Of a stretch of 64,000 nucleotides of DNA, positions 8,555-16,585 are shown piece by piece. A program made the translations under genes and the position numbers. Below the pieces are notes generated by a model. The model saw nothing but the letters and a program-made list of their open reading frames with translations, ran no database searches and was not told where the DNA came from. The stretch comes from Candidatus Nitrosopumilus sp. (GTDB lineage: Archaea; Thermoproteota; Nitrososphaeria; Nitrososphaerales; Nitrosopumilaceae). How positions within the stretch are numbered: the stretch's first letter is position 1; every line of letters starts with the position of its first letter. Location: the NCBI GenBank assembly GCA_025699075.1, contig JAILWG010000001.1, positions 1 to 64,000 of the forward strand, in the 5' to 3' direction.

Positions 8555-9714
8555 TATTCCTCCTTTACGAATCCTTCCTCATTTTCAATTACTGCTATCT
8601 TATCTCTTAACTCTTTGCTAATAAAAGAAAAGTATTCTGGGTATATTGGAAACCTGCATTTCAAATCAAAACCTGCTTGTTTTGAATATTCGTCTACTTT
8701 GTAAATTTCAGGCCATGAAAATTCTGGATTGACAAAATCTGGTGTCAGAGGGGATATGCCTCCCCAATCATTTATTCCTACTGTCAAAAAACTCTGATAT
8801 GATTTTGGAGACAAATTTGGTGGAATTTGTATGTTCATTTGTGGCATGATGATTCTGGATAGTGCAACAACTATTTTGAAATATTTCTCATCTGCAGATG
8901 GCTCGTCTTTCATTTTTGTATCTGGCTTTGGTTGAAAGTTTTGCAAAATTACTTCTTGAATATTTCCATGTCTGTCATTAAGTTGTTTAATTGCAAACAA
9001 TGAATCGATGATCTCCTCCATGGTTTCTCCAATTCCTACGAGAATCCCTGTTGTCATTGGAATGCCTAGTTTTCCGGAGTTTTCCAAGATTTCTAATCTT
9101 GCTTTTGGTCTTTTACTTGCTGCCAAATGATGTGGCATTCCCTTCTCTGTTAATCGCTCACTGATGTTTTCAAGCATTACGCCCATTGAGACGTTTGTTT
9201 TTTTGAGCTCTCTCATTTCTTCATAATTTAGATTTCCAGCGTTTGTATGTGGGAACAATCCCATATCCAATGCCATCTCTGATGTATGAATTAGATATTC
9301 AACAGTTGTTTTGAATCCGTTTTCTTTTAACCAATCACGTGCCTCTTTGTATCTTTGTTCTGGTTGTTCTCCTGTGACAAAGAGTGCTTCAACACATTTG
9401 TATTTTTTTGCAAGTGCTAGTAGTTCTGAAATTTGCTGTTTTGACATTAATGAAAGTTTTGCTTCTCCTGGTTCTGATTTGTATGTGCAGTAAGAGCATG
9501 TGTCCTTACAGAGATTCACGATGTTAAAAAACGCTTTTTTGGAAAACGTAACAGAATCTCCTTTGTATTTTTTTCTTAAATTTTGTGATACTGAAAATAG
9601 TTCGTCTGGTTTTTGTTTTGCTTTCTGATAAATTTCAATTATTTCTTGACGTGATACTGTCTTGTTCTCTAAAATTTTATTTAAACTCTCAGAATCAAAG
9701 ACAAGATTGTTCAA
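8545..9714 (-). CDS. cofG: FO synthase subunit 1 (7,8-didemethyl-8-hydroxy-5-deazariboflavin synthase)
   Basis: A 389-residue radical-SAM protein with C-x3-C-x2-C at C69-KDT-C73-SY-C76. Downstream are GILVGIGETMEEIIDSL and NFQPKPDTKM, both typical of CofG. It carries out the second radical step, closing the deazaflavin ring to give FO. Together with the overlapping cofH it gives the two-subunit FO synthase of archaea, not the fused FbiC of actinobacteria. It is the first gene of the cofG-cofH-pmbA-like run. Confidence 0.95.
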   Translation of the reverse strand: MNNLVFDSESLNKILENKTVSRQEIIEIYQKAKQKPDELFSVSQNLRKKYKGDSVTFSKKAFFNIVNLCKDTCSYCTYKSEPGEAKLSLMSKQQISELLALAKKYKCVEALFVTGEQPEQRYKEARDWLKENGFKTTVEYLIHTSEMALDMGLFPHTNAGNLNYEEMRELKKTNVSMGVMLENISERLTEKGMPHHLAASKRPKARLEILENSGKLGIPMTTGILVGIGETMEEIIDSLFAIKQLNDRHGNIQEVILQNFQPKPDTKMKDEPSADEKYFKIVVALSRIIMPQMNIQIPPNLSPKSYQSFLTVGINDWGGISPLTPDFVNPEFSWPEIYKVDEYSKQAGFDLKCRFPIYPEYFSFISKELRDKIAVIENEEGFVKEEYWR

Positions 9715-9756
9715 CAGAAGAAGTTCTTGCTAGGGAGTATTTATGCTTGTATTGAA

Positions 9757-10899
9757 TTAATTTCCGTTTGGTCTTTCTTGAAGTATGATTGATGCATTTG
9801 TAGTTCTTCCATCTCTGAGAATCTCTAAAATTATTTCATCTCCAACTGATTTTGCTCTTTGCAGGTGAATTAAAATATCGTCAATTTTTCTAACTTCTTT
9901 TCCATCTACTGCTAATATTATGTCACCACCCATTGGATAATTCACACCATCAACTTCAATGGTTTTCTCTGAACCGATTAATCCTGCATTAGATGCTGGA
10001 CTGTCTTCTACAACAGTAATTATTAGAAATCCTACGGCATCTTTAAGATTCAGAACTTTTGCCAAATCTGGATCAATATCTCTTCCTGCAATTCCTATCC
10101 ATGGATGTTTGTATTCCCCTTTCTCAATAAGCGTTGGAACAATTTTGGCGACTGTCTGTGATGGAATTGCAAATCCTACCCCTGTAAATTCACCTGTAGC
10201 TGACTGTATTGCGGTATTGATTCCCACTATCTCTCCTCGCATGTTTAGTAACGGGCCTCCAGAATTTCCTGGATTGATTGCAGCATCTGTTTGTATTACA
10301 TCTGGAATTTGATATCCTGAACCCGATGGAAGTAATCTTCCTAATTGACTTACAATTCCCGAAGTCATAGAGCCAGATAATCCAAATGGGTTTCCAATTG
10401 CAGCTATTCCTTCTCCTACTTTGAGATTGGAAGAATCTCCAATCGATAACGGGTTCAATAAAATCAGATCTGCGTTAACCTTGACTACTGCAATATCTGT
10501 ATATTCATCAACACCAATAATTTCTGCATTGTATGATCTGCCGTCAAGAAATGTGACTACTACCTTGTTGGCATTTTTTACAACATGAGCATTTGTTATG
10601 ATGTGTCCTTTTTTGTCAAATACAAAACCAGAACCCACCCCACCTGTAACATCTTCTGATTCTCCTCTTTGCACATTTACTCTGACCACTCCGGGTTCTG
10701 ATTTCTCAAAAATTTCAATTAGTGAAAGGGTCTTTGAAAAGACTGGAGTTATTTCTCCAACAGTGTTTGCTGAATGACCATTAGTTACACTGATTTCTGG
10801 TTTTAATGATTCTGGTGGAGAAATAAACAATACTGCAACAATAACTATTACTATTGCTGCCCCTATTGCCCCACCTACAAATACTCCTGATTTGTCCAT
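9757..10899 (-). CDS. Membrane-anchored HtrA/DegP-like serine protease with PDZ domain
   Basis: A 380-residue protein with an N-terminal transmembrane anchor (residues 8-27), a trypsin-like domain and one PDZ domain (about 270-375). The catalytic triad is intact: His105 in ITNAHVV, Asp135 in YTDIAVV and Ser213 in INPGNSGGPL. It probably acts outside the membrane, degrading or refolding damaged envelope proteins. One PDZ domain makes it like DegS/HtrA2 rather than DegP, which has two. It lies 42 bp upstream of cofG on the same strand. Confidence 0.94.
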   Translation of the reverse strand: MDKSGVFVGGAIGAAIVIVIVAVLFISPPESLKPEISVTNGHSANTVGEITPVFSKTLSLIEIFEKSEPGVVRVNVQRGESEDVTGGVGSGFVFDKKGHIITNAHVVKNANKVVVTFLDGRSYNAEIIGVDEYTDIAVVKVNADLILLNPLSIGDSSNLKVGEGIAAIGNPFGLSGSMTSGIVSQLGRLLPSGSGYQIPDVIQTDAAINPGNSGGPLLNMRGEIVGINTAIQSATGEFTGVGFAIPSQTVAKIVPTLIEKGEYKHPWIGIAGRDIDPDLAKVLNLKDAVGFLIITVVEDSPASNAGLIGSEKTIEVDGVNYPMGGDIILAVDGKEVRKIDDILIHLQRAKSVGDEIILEILRDGRTTNASIILQERPNGN

Positions 10900-10937
10900 G
10901 AGATTTTATATTTCATATTTTGCATCTAAAAGGCTTG

Positions 10938-12146
10938 CTATATTCTGATTGAACTTTGGGAATGATCTTTCATTGAATAACTTCTGCCTCTCCATGTGAC
11001 TGATGAAGTTCGTTTGGCTTGTAATAATCCACTCAAAAATCCTAATGTTACAACCAAGCTTCCTAGTGGAGCAAATAATGCATACCTTAATTTCAACTTT
11101 AACCCGACCTTGACTTCGATTATTCCTCCAATGTAAATCAAAACTGATGCAATTGCTGATGTAATACAAAGTACTTTTGCAGATGTTGTTTCTGCTGGTA
11201 ATGATGTTGATACTGCAAATATTGGAAATGGCACAAACAGCAAAAACACAATTGCCAAAAATAGTCCTATTGCAATTTTTCCGCTTTGAAGGTACAATGG
11301 AATCATTAGTCTTTTAAGAGCATTCCATAATGTGCCTCTATCTCGTGCCCATATTGCTTCAATAAGATGCTCTCCTCGCACCATCTTCATTTTGTATCCT
11401 GCATCCTTTACTTTTTTCCCTAGTGCCCCATCTTCAATTATTTCGTGTTTTACCCCTTCATGCATTCCAATTTCGCGGTATGTTTGTTTTTTCAGAATGA
11501 AAAAACTCCCAAAAAAATAACCTGTTTTCTTTTTTGGGTTGTTTACATTTAATGCTGAAAATCTGGTGTGCAAAAATGTGGAAATCATTGGAAGTGTGAT
11601 GTTGGTCCAAAAATCAAATGTGAGCATTTTTGGAATTACTGATAATGCATCTAGTCCAAATGAATTCAAATGTGATACTGCAAGTGTAATTACATTTTCA
11701 GCATGTTTTGTGTCTGCATCTGTAAATAGTAAAAGTTCTCCTGATGCTTTTTTGTAACCTTCCATACATGCCCAATTTTTTCCCATCCATCCTTCTGGCT
11801 TTGGTCTTGCAGAAACTGGAACTATTTTTGAATATTTTTTTGCATATTCTGAAATGATTTTCCAAGTTGAATCTTCTGATGAATCATCAATAACAATAAT
11901 TTCATAATTGTCATAATCTTGTTTGATTAGTGAGTCTAAACATTTTGAAATAAATTCTTCTTCATTTCTTGCTGGTAGGATTATGGATACTTTGGGATTT
12001 GCGTTTGATGTGTTTTCAAATTTATCCAAATACGGTGTTAATCTAAAAGAATTTGTCATTGATTTAATTAGAAATATCCAAGCTCCACAAATTCCAATTA
12101 GAATAGAAGATAATGTATAATTGAAAACCTCTGTGATTAAATCCAT
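10938..12146 (-). CDS. Membrane glycosyltransferase family 2
   Basis: A 402-residue protein with an N-terminal transmembrane helix (about 10-28), a GT-A domain (about 52-280) and three or four C-terminal transmembrane helices (about 290-385). GT2 hallmarks are the strand VSIILPARNEEEFI, the VIDDSSEDST loop, and the metal-binding FTDADTK (DxD-like, 143-145). It would transfer a sugar from a nucleotide or lipid donor at the cytoplasmic face. The overall layout also fits carotenoid glycosyltransferases such as CrtQ, so the acceptor is open. It is followed at 6-bp spacing by the SRPBCC gene upstream on the same strand. Confidence 0.88.
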   Translation of the reverse strand: MDLITEVFNYTLSSILIGICGAWIFLIKSMTNSFRLTPYLDKFENTSNANPKVSIILPARNEEEFISKCLDSLIKQDYDNYEIIVIDDSSEDSTWKIISEYAKKYSKIVPVSARPKPEGWMGKNWACMEGYKKASGELLLFTDADTKHAENVITLAVSHLNSFGLDALSVIPKMLTFDFWTNITLPMISTFLHTRFSALNVNNPKKKTGYFFGSFFILKKQTYREIGMHEGVKHEIIEDGALGKKVKDAGYKMKMVRGEHLIEAIWARDRGTLWNALKRLMIPLYLQSGKIAIGLFLAIVFLLFVPFPIFAVSTSLPAETTSAKVLCITSAIASVLIYIGGIIEVKVGLKLKLRYALFAPLGSLVVTLGFLSGLLQAKRTSSVTWRGRSYSMKDHSQSSIRI

Positions 12147-12151
12147 GAAAT

Positions 12152-12568
12152 CTATCTCTCGATTTCTTCTTTGATGCTTTGCATTGCTTGCTCTGTTCCG
12201 CTTTTGATGTGTTTTTTGATCATGCCTGTAAACATTCCCATCATGCCAGTCAGTTTAATGTCCCAATATGTTGAAAGGATGGTTTTTTCATCTTTTGGGG
12301 TTAATGATACAATTTTTTTGCCATCTATGATGCCCTTGGTGAATTTTGCTTCAATTTTCTCTTTGGGGTAGATTTTTACTTCTTGTAGACATTTTTGATC
12401 TCTGAATGCTATTGTGATCTCTCTTTGAACTGTATTTTCTTCCTTGGAGATGTTTCTGACTTCTTTTGTTCCCTTCCAAAATTTTGGCTCATTGTCTATG
12501 TCTGAAACAACATCCCAAACCTTGCCTATCGGTGCATTAATTTCAATTTGAACTTCAATTAGGGCCAT
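12152..12568 (-). CDS. SRPBCC (START-like/polyketide cyclase-type) domain protein
   Basis: A single-domain protein of 138 residues if the ATG at 12568 is used (an in-frame TTG lies 9 bp upstream). It has the SRPBCC pattern: a first strand IEVQIEINAPIGKVWDVVSDI, central antiparallel strands, and a long C-terminal helix from about 100 to the end. These proteins bind hydrophobic ligands in a deep cavity, and the ligand here is unknown. The downstream start is preferred because a TATA-like stretch at 12590-12600 lies about 26 bp upstream. It sits directly ahead of the GT2 gene and is probably cotranscribed with it. Confidence 0.8.
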   Translation of the reverse strand: MALIEVQIEINAPIGKVWDVVSDIDNEPKFWKGTKEVRNISKEENTVQREITIAFRDQKCLQEVKIYPKEKIEAKFTKGIIDGKKIVSLTPKDEKTILSTYWDIKLTGMMGMFTGMIKKHIKSGTEQAMQSIKEEIER

Positions 12569-12625
12569 ATTCTGCAATCTTTAACTCCGCATTAAATATA
12601 TTAGATTCCAACAACATTTGAAATA

Positions 12626-12704
12626 GACTGTGATGGGTAACATGCCTAAAATCCGGAACATTAACTCCAGTTCCAATGGCGTTTGCCATTCTTCCGTCAC
12701 AGTC
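12626..12704 (+). ncRNA. Structured RNA candidate (leader element or small RNA)
   Basis: An 8-bp perfect closing stem, GACTGTGA (12626-12633) with TCACAGTC (12697-12704), encloses two further perfect hairpins: GGAAC...GTTCC (12655-12674) and AATGGC-GTTT-GCCATT (12675-12690). The stretch is clearly richer in G+C than the flanking DNA, as RNA genes are in AT-rich archaea. A TATA-like attaaatata ends at 12600. The next gene starts 20 bp downstream, so a riboswitch-like leader is possible. I could not match it to tRNA, C/D, H/ACA or a known riboswitch. The strand is uncertain because the pairing is symmetric. A 25-codon ORF (12632 onward) also crosses it. Confidence 0.5.
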
Positions 12705-12723
12705 ACTTAACCTTTGAAAGAAA

Positions 12724-12939
12724 ATGAAACCCACAAAATACATGCCAAAAATTGAAACGTTAGACGGTGCTGGTTTTTGGAAAAATGCATATGCGCACCA
12801 ACGTGGAAAATTGTTGAAAAAAGTCAATGTCCCTGAGGATCAAATTGTTGAATTGGTTAACAAAAAGTATATGGAAATTCCTGCTGCATTACGATATGAG
12901 ATTGAAACCAGTGGGATTAACAAAAAAGATTTACAATGA
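12724..12939 (+). CDS. Conserved-looking small hypothetical protein
   Basis: A 71-residue soluble protein, starting MKPTKYMPKIETLDGAGFWK, with no domain I recognise. It has a basic middle section and an amphipathic C-terminal half (PEDQIVELVNKKYMEIPAAL). An in-frame ATG at 12742 (MPKIETLDG) is an alternative start. The composition is typical of coding sequence here. It lies downstream of the structured-RNA candidate and 40 bp upstream of the tRNA-binding-domain gene on the same strand, so the two may share a transcript. Confidence 0.7.
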   Translation: MKPTKYMPKIETLDGAGFWKNAYAHQRGKLLKKVNVPEDQIVELVNKKYMEIPAALRYEIETSGINKKDLQ

Positions 12940-12979
12940 AATTCGAAATTCATTTTAACGGGAAAAATTAGGGTTTATC

Positions 12980-13309
12980 ATGTCCACTGTTTCTTATGAT
13001 GATTTTGCAAAGTTAGACATTAGGGTTGCAAAAATCATTGCAACAGAACCTATTGAAGGAAAGTCTAGGATTATCAAAGGTACTATCGATTTAGGACATG
13101 ATGATAAACGTGATGTAATAATTGGAGGCGCACAGTATTTTCAACCTGAAGATATTGTCGGAAAAACTGTGATTGTACTTGCAAATCTTGAACCAAAAAA
13201 GATGGCAGGAGTTGAATCTAACGCAATGCTGTTGGCAGCTGATGTTGATGATAAGCCGTTCTGGTTAACCGTGACCGAAGATGTTCCTTTGGGTAGTCCA
13301 ATAAAATAA
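12980..13309 (+). CDS. tRNA-binding domain protein (EMAP-II/CsaA/MetRS-C-like)
   Basis: A 109-residue protein consisting only of the tRNA-binding OB fold. It has the family signature YDDFAKLDIRVAKIIATEPI at the start and the VIVLANLEPKKMAGVESNAM segment, ending in a P-x-G-S-x-I motif (PLGSPIK). In archaea such stand-alone domains are homologous to the C-terminal dimerisation/tRNA-binding appendix of methionyl-tRNA synthetase, or to CsaA. It probably binds tRNA or assists MetRS in the cytosol. MetRS itself is not in the window. Confidence 0.9.
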   Translation: MSTVSYDDFAKLDIRVAKIIATEPIEGKSRIIKGTIDLGHDDKRDVIIGGAQYFQPEDIVGKTVIVLANLEPKKMAGVESNAMLLAADVDDKPFWLTVTEDVPLGSPIK

Positions 13310-13330
13310 TTTAATTTTTTTAAAATTAAA
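13310..13330. terminator. T-rich/A-rich termination region between convergent genes
   Basis: After the stop codon at 13307-13309 the + strand reads taatttttttaaaattaaaa. A run of seven T serves the plus-strand gene, and adjacent A runs could serve the convergent tbp gene on the other strand. Archaeal RNA polymerase terminates at such oligo-T tracts. Confidence 0.45.
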
Positions 13331-13362
13331 AATTAATGAAAATGGATTTTTGATTTATGATT

Positions 13363-13923
13363 TTAGTCATAAATCATTAATTCTTTCTCTTCTAGTAATG
13401 CGTGTAAGTTATTCACAGAACGATATACGTCTGGTTCTTGCTTGGCCCCTGTACAGACTAGTTTCCCTGATGAGAATAACAAAATTACTGTCTTTGGGTC
13501 TAACATCCTATGAATGAGACCTGGAAATTGCTCTGGTTCATACATGCTTCGTGGCAATGTTCTTGCAGCTTGTTCTAAATGGATTTTTCCACCCAAATTG
13601 ATGGATGCAACAATATTTTGAATTGTTACAACTGCATCTTTTTTGACTTTAATTCCGCCTTTTCGAAGTTTTTGTACCACCGTTTTCACTGCTTTTCTGG
13701 CCATCTCTTCGGATTTTGAACCAGTACATACCATTTTTCCTGATGTGAAAATCAAAGTTGCAGTCTTTGGAGTTTTTAACCTGAAAACTAGACCTGGAAA
13801 TTGATCCGGATGATATTCTACATCTGGAAATGTTCTAGTGATCTCGTTCAAATCCATCTTCTGCATTACGTCTGCTGAAGCTACAACATTTTCTACACTC
13901 ACGATAGGTTTTGTTTGTGGCAT
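13363..13923 (-). CDS. tbp: TATA-box-binding protein
   Basis: TBP made of two direct repeats of about 90 residues. Each repeat has the ...F P G L V/I ... R and L-I-F-x-S-G-K-x-V-C-T-G core (FTSGKMVCTGSKSEE and FSSGKLVCTGAKQEP). It bends promoter DNA at the TATA box and recruits TFB. The open frame extends to an ATG at 13968, but the ATG at 13923 (MPQTKPIVSVENVV, 186 residues) fits the normal archaeal length and has a TATA box about 27 bp upstream. The partner tfb gene is at 27734-28642. Confidence 0.96.
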   Translation of the reverse strand: MPQTKPIVSVENVVASADVMQKMDLNEITRTFPDVEYHPDQFPGLVFRLKTPKTATLIFTSGKMVCTGSKSEEMARKAVKTVVQKLRKGGIKVKKDAVVTIQNIVASINLGGKIHLEQAARTLPRSMYEPEQFPGLIHRMLDPKTVILLFSSGKLVCTGAKQEPDVYRSVNNLHALLEEKELMIYD

Positions 13924-13940
13924 ATTCGGCTTTTTTTGTA

Positions 13941-13956
13941 TTTTAACTATAATAAA
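13941..13956 (-). promoter_or_regulatory. TATA box of tbp
   Basis: Read on the minus strand this is TTTATTATAGTTAAAA, centred about 27 bp upstream of the ATG at 13923. The distance supports that start and a leaderless transcript. Confidence 0.55.
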
Positions 13957-14059
13957 AGCACTCGCCATTATTTAGTCGCAAATACAGATTTTTTCATTTT
14001 TTAGATGCTTTTGATCTGTCTCATTAGGGACGAATGCTTTAATTTGGTTCTGAGGGATC

Positions 14060-15190
14060 TTGATTCTAGTGAATTTTACAAATTTTGATTTTGATCAACT
14101 GTTTTCGATGGGTGATGATTCAAATCCTCTTATGATGCTTGTTTGGATTCTTCCGATAATTCTATTCGTATTTTACGGACAGCAAATCCAGCTATTTGTT
14201 ACTTCAAGAGAAATCAAAAAAGGAATTCAAAAACTGGATTCTTTTAGAATAGAATCTAGAACTGAACTGATTAATTATGTTAAAAACAATCTAAAAGCAA
14301 AAAATGATCCCGTAAAAAAAATTGATAAATTTTTAGAGTATTTTACAATAATGCCTGTAGACATGGATCCTAATGGAATTGTTGACAAAGTAAGACACAC
14401 TGTACGGTCTAGGGAAGATTTTACTCGAATACATGTTAAGACATTATCTCCTGAAATGAGTCATTTGGAATTAACTAGAGTTCAGACATTACTTGAAATT
14501 GCTTCATCATTGCAGATGATTTACAAAATTATTAATCATATGTTTTTGACTGCAAAAAAACAAAACAACTATCCTTTGATTTTGCCTTTACAAATGATTC
14601 TTCCCTTTATCATGGAGCAAGCAGAGGCAATGAAAGATGCTATTCCTGCATTTCAAAAAGGTCAACCTGTTGGAGATGGAATTGGTCCTATGGTAGTAGG
14701 AAAAATGATGTTGGATTGCAAAAAAGAAATAGTTGCATTAGAAACTTCTCTTTCAAAAATTGATTATGAAGATAGACATTTGTTTCTTTTAAAGGCTGAA
14801 GGTCCAGGCTCTACTGTGGGAAGACCTGCAGACGGATTGGAAAAAATTGTTGAAGAAAATCAAATTGATGCTATAATTATGATTGACGCTGCATTAAAGA
14901 TGGAGGGGGAAGATTCTGCATCTGTTGCACAAGGATTTGGCGCTGCAATAGGTGGTATTGGTACAGAAAGATTCCAAATAGAAGCCATTGCGACCAGTAG
15001 AAACATTCCTGTTTTTTCTATAGTTATCAAACAATCAGTTAAAGAAGCAATTACGCTGATGACTAAAGAAATTGCTGATACTGCTGATGATGTACGTTTA
15101 CAAGTGTATGAAATGATTCGTGAAAATTCTGATAAGGGACAATCTATAGTCATTATCGGGGTAGGTAATACTTCAGGTGTACCGCAATGA
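14060..15190 (+). CDS. DUF1512 family archaeal membrane-anchored protein
   Basis: A 376-residue protein starting at TTG, with one transmembrane segment (about 26-43: LMMLVWILPIILFVFYGQQI) followed by a cytosolic domain. I recognise the archaeal DUF1512 family from the block around FTIMPVDMDPNGIV and the C-terminal AQGFGAAIGGIGTERFQIEA region. The function is unknown. The second half (about 260-376) looks like an alpha/beta domain with IIMIDAALKMEGEDSASVAQ. It overlaps the next small gene by 4 bp (ATGA), which indicates translational coupling. Confidence 0.85.
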   Translation: MILVNFTNFDFDQLFSMGDDSNPLMMLVWILPIILFVFYGQQIQLFVTSREIKKGIQKLDSFRIESRTELINYVKNNLKAKNDPVKKIDKFLEYFTIMPVDMDPNGIVDKVRHTVRSREDFTRIHVKTLSPEMSHLELTRVQTLLEIASSLQMIYKIINHMFLTAKKQNNYPLILPLQMILPFIMEQAEAMKDAIPAFQKGQPVGDGIGPMVVGKMMLDCKKEIVALETSLSKIDYEDRHLFLLKAEGPGSTVGRPADGLEKIVEENQIDAIIMIDAALKMEGEDSASVAQGFGAAIGGIGTERFQIEAIATSRNIPVFSIVIKQSVKEAITLMTKEIADTADDVRLQVYEMIRENSDKGQSIVIIGVGNTSGVPQ

Positions 15191-15369
15191 TTTTCTCAAA
15201 GAAAAAAATCACCACCGAGTACACTATGGAACAATGTGTGAAATGTGGGGCAAAAACCAAACGAAAATTCAATGACGGTGATGTATTGTTTGCAGAAATA
15301 TCAAAGTGCAATTTGTGTGATGGTTTGACAAAGATTGAAAAAATCTTTGGTGAAACTATTGAGGAATAA
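15187..15369 (+). CDS. Small two-CxxC zinc-binding protein coupled to DUF1512
   Basis: A 60-residue protein with two CxxC pairs (CVKCGAKTKR and CNLCDGLTKI) spaced as in a small zinc ribbon. The ATG overlaps the stop of the DUF1512 gene (ATGA), so expression is linked to it. The residues between the pairs are charged and soluble. The role is unknown; it may be an accessory subunit of the DUF1512 protein or a nucleic-acid-binding ribbon. Confidence 0.75.
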   Translation: MIFSKKKITTEYTMEQCVKCGAKTKRKFNDGDVLFAEISKCNLCDGLTKIEKIFGETIEE

Positions 15370-15371
15370 TT

Positions 15372-15485
15372 TTATTCTGTTTTGTATTTTACATTGCAGG
15401 TTGGACAAAACCATGATTCTGTTTCTCCCTGTTCTTTGAACATCAGTCCACCACATTTAGGACAAGGGCTTATCTCTTCACTCAT
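15372..15485 (-). CDS. 37-residue zinc-ribbon micro-protein
   Basis: A complete ORF too short for routine calling, starting MSEEISPCPKCGGLMFKEQG. Two knuckles, C-PK-C-GG and C-PT-C, are separated by 18 residues, a classic zinc ribbon like the N-terminal ribbon of TFB or TFS. It starts 18 bp downstream of the map stop on the same strand and ends 2 bp from the stop of the convergent gene, so it fills the space exactly. Cotranscription with map is likely. The function is unknown. Confidence 0.8.
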   Translation of the reverse strand: MSEEISPCPKCGGLMFKEQGETESWFCPTCNVKYKTE

Positions 15486-15503
15486 TCCTGTATTTTGTAT
15501 TTT

Positions 15504-16400
15504 TCATTGGGCCTTTGTTGTTACAGTTACGCCGTTTTCATTTGGAATAAACGTGTGCTCTGCTTGTGCAACTCGTTGCTCGTTTACTTCTATTAGGACC
15601 GGATATGCCTGAACCGCTTTTTTCTTTACAAGAAAATTTAACAATTCTCTAGCTTCTTTTTCTTCCCACTCTTTGGTAAGCCATCTTAATGCAAATGGAA
15701 GCATGTTACAGTTATCCCATATGAAATCTAATAGTTTATCTGCTTCAACATTTTTTGTTTTCTTTCGTGAATTTAATGCAAAAATATTTTTTATATTTCC
15801 ATTTCTTACAAAACCTCCCCCTTGCTCCGTTGTAACAAATGGTTCACAAGCATATGCTGAATTATCTGAAAGTGAAAATCCTCCAATTGACCAAATGTTT
15901 GGAATCGATTTTCCTGCATGAATAGTATATTGATCTAATGAGTGGCCACTAAGATTTGCAATTGGTTTGAATCCCATTTTTTTAATTGTTGTTTCGATAG
16001 TTCGCCCGATATCACTTGCCTTGACTCCTGTTTTTATCATTGACATTGCATTTCCCAATGCCTCTTCTGCTGCTTGTACCAGTCCATCAAATTGTGCATC
16101 ATAACAAACTGTAACTGCAGTATCTGCAATATATCCGTCAATTTGTGCACCAAGATCAATTTTTACCAGATCTGTATCCTTGATTGTTATTGGATCATTT
16201 GGCTCTGCAGTATAGTGAGCTGCAATTTCGTTAATACTGGCATTTACTGGGAATGCGCATTTTGCACCTCTTTTTTTAATTTCTCCTTCTACTTCTTCAC
16301 AAATTTCATAAACTGTTTTTCCTATCCAGTCTTTTACTCTGACCATCTCTCTGACTTCTGCTGCTATTTTTCCTGCCTTGAGATATTGTTCTGTCTGCAC
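15504..16400 (-). CDS. map: Methionine aminopeptidase, type II
   Basis: An archaeal/eukaryotic type II enzyme that removes the initiator Met. Metal ligands are visible: the two Asp in IDLGAQIDGYIADTAVTV, His in NLSGHSLDQY, Glu in the EPFVTTEQGGG region and the C-terminal Glu in VAQAEHTFI. The long insertion after the His is the type II hallmark. The frame is open to a TTG at 16457, but the GTG at 16400 (MQTEQYLKAGKIAAEV, 298 residues) aligns with known archaeal N-termini and has a TATA-like TTTTAAAGG 26 bp upstream, so I prefer it. It is divergent from tRNA-Pro. Confidence 0.94.
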   Translation of the reverse strand: MQTEQYLKAGKIAAEVREMVRVKDWIGKTVYEICEEVEGEIKKRGAKCAFPVNASINEIAAHYTAEPNDPITIKDTDLVKIDLGAQIDGYIADTAVTVCYDAQFDGLVQAAEEALGNAMSMIKTGVKASDIGRTIETTIKKMGFKPIANLSGHSLDQYTIHAGKSIPNIWSIGGFSLSDNSAYACEPFVTTEQGGGFVRNGNIKNIFALNSRKKTKNVEADKLLDFIWDNCNMLPFALRWLTKEWEEKEARELLNFLVKKKAVQAYPVLIEVNEQRVAQAEHTFIPNENGVTVTTKAQ

Positions 16401-16417
16401 GACTTCGATCCTAATTT

Positions 16418-16452
16418 TGCCTTTAAAATGATTATCTGTGAAGCTTAAATTG
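16418..16452. promoter_or_regulatory. Divergent TATA elements of map and tRNA-Pro
   Basis: Two TATA-like boxes face away from each other in 72 bp. TTTTAAAG on the minus strand (about 16421-16429) is about 26 bp from the map GTG. CTTAAATT on the plus strand (about 16444-16451) is about 26 bp from the tRNA 5' end. The spacing supports both gene boundaries. Confidence 0.55.
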
Positions 16453-16472
16453 GGCAATTATTTGGATTTGTT

Positions 16473-16549
16473 GGGATTGTGGTCTAGCTTGGTATGATTC
16501 TGCGTTTGGGACGCAGAGGTCGGGAATTCAAATTTCCCCAATCCCACCA
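16473..16549 (+). tRNA. tRNA-Pro (anticodon UGG), CCA encoded
   Basis: A full cloverleaf: acceptor GGGATTG/CAATCCC, anticodon stem CTGCG/CGCAG around loop TTTGGGA (anticodon TGG with G37), and T arm GGGAA-TTCAAAT-TTCCC. The discriminator A is at 16546 and CCA at 16547-16549 is encoded. It decodes proline CCN codons. No intron is present. Its cognate synthetase gene proS is at 58654-60096. Confidence 0.95.
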
Positions 16550-16585
16550 TCATTATCTTATTATCAAATTGTCGTCTAGTCTAAC

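Noticed and set aside
12626-12704. tRNA reading of the 79-nt element
   Set aside because: The 7-bp outer stem is tempting, but there is no TTCRA loop, no 7-nt anticodon loop and no D-arm on either strand.
12555-12827. 90-codon minus-strand ORF over the structured-RNA candidate and the 71-residue gene
   Set aside because: It is antisense to a better plus-strand gene, and its protein-like middle section coincides with the paired RNA element; kept only as an ambiguity.
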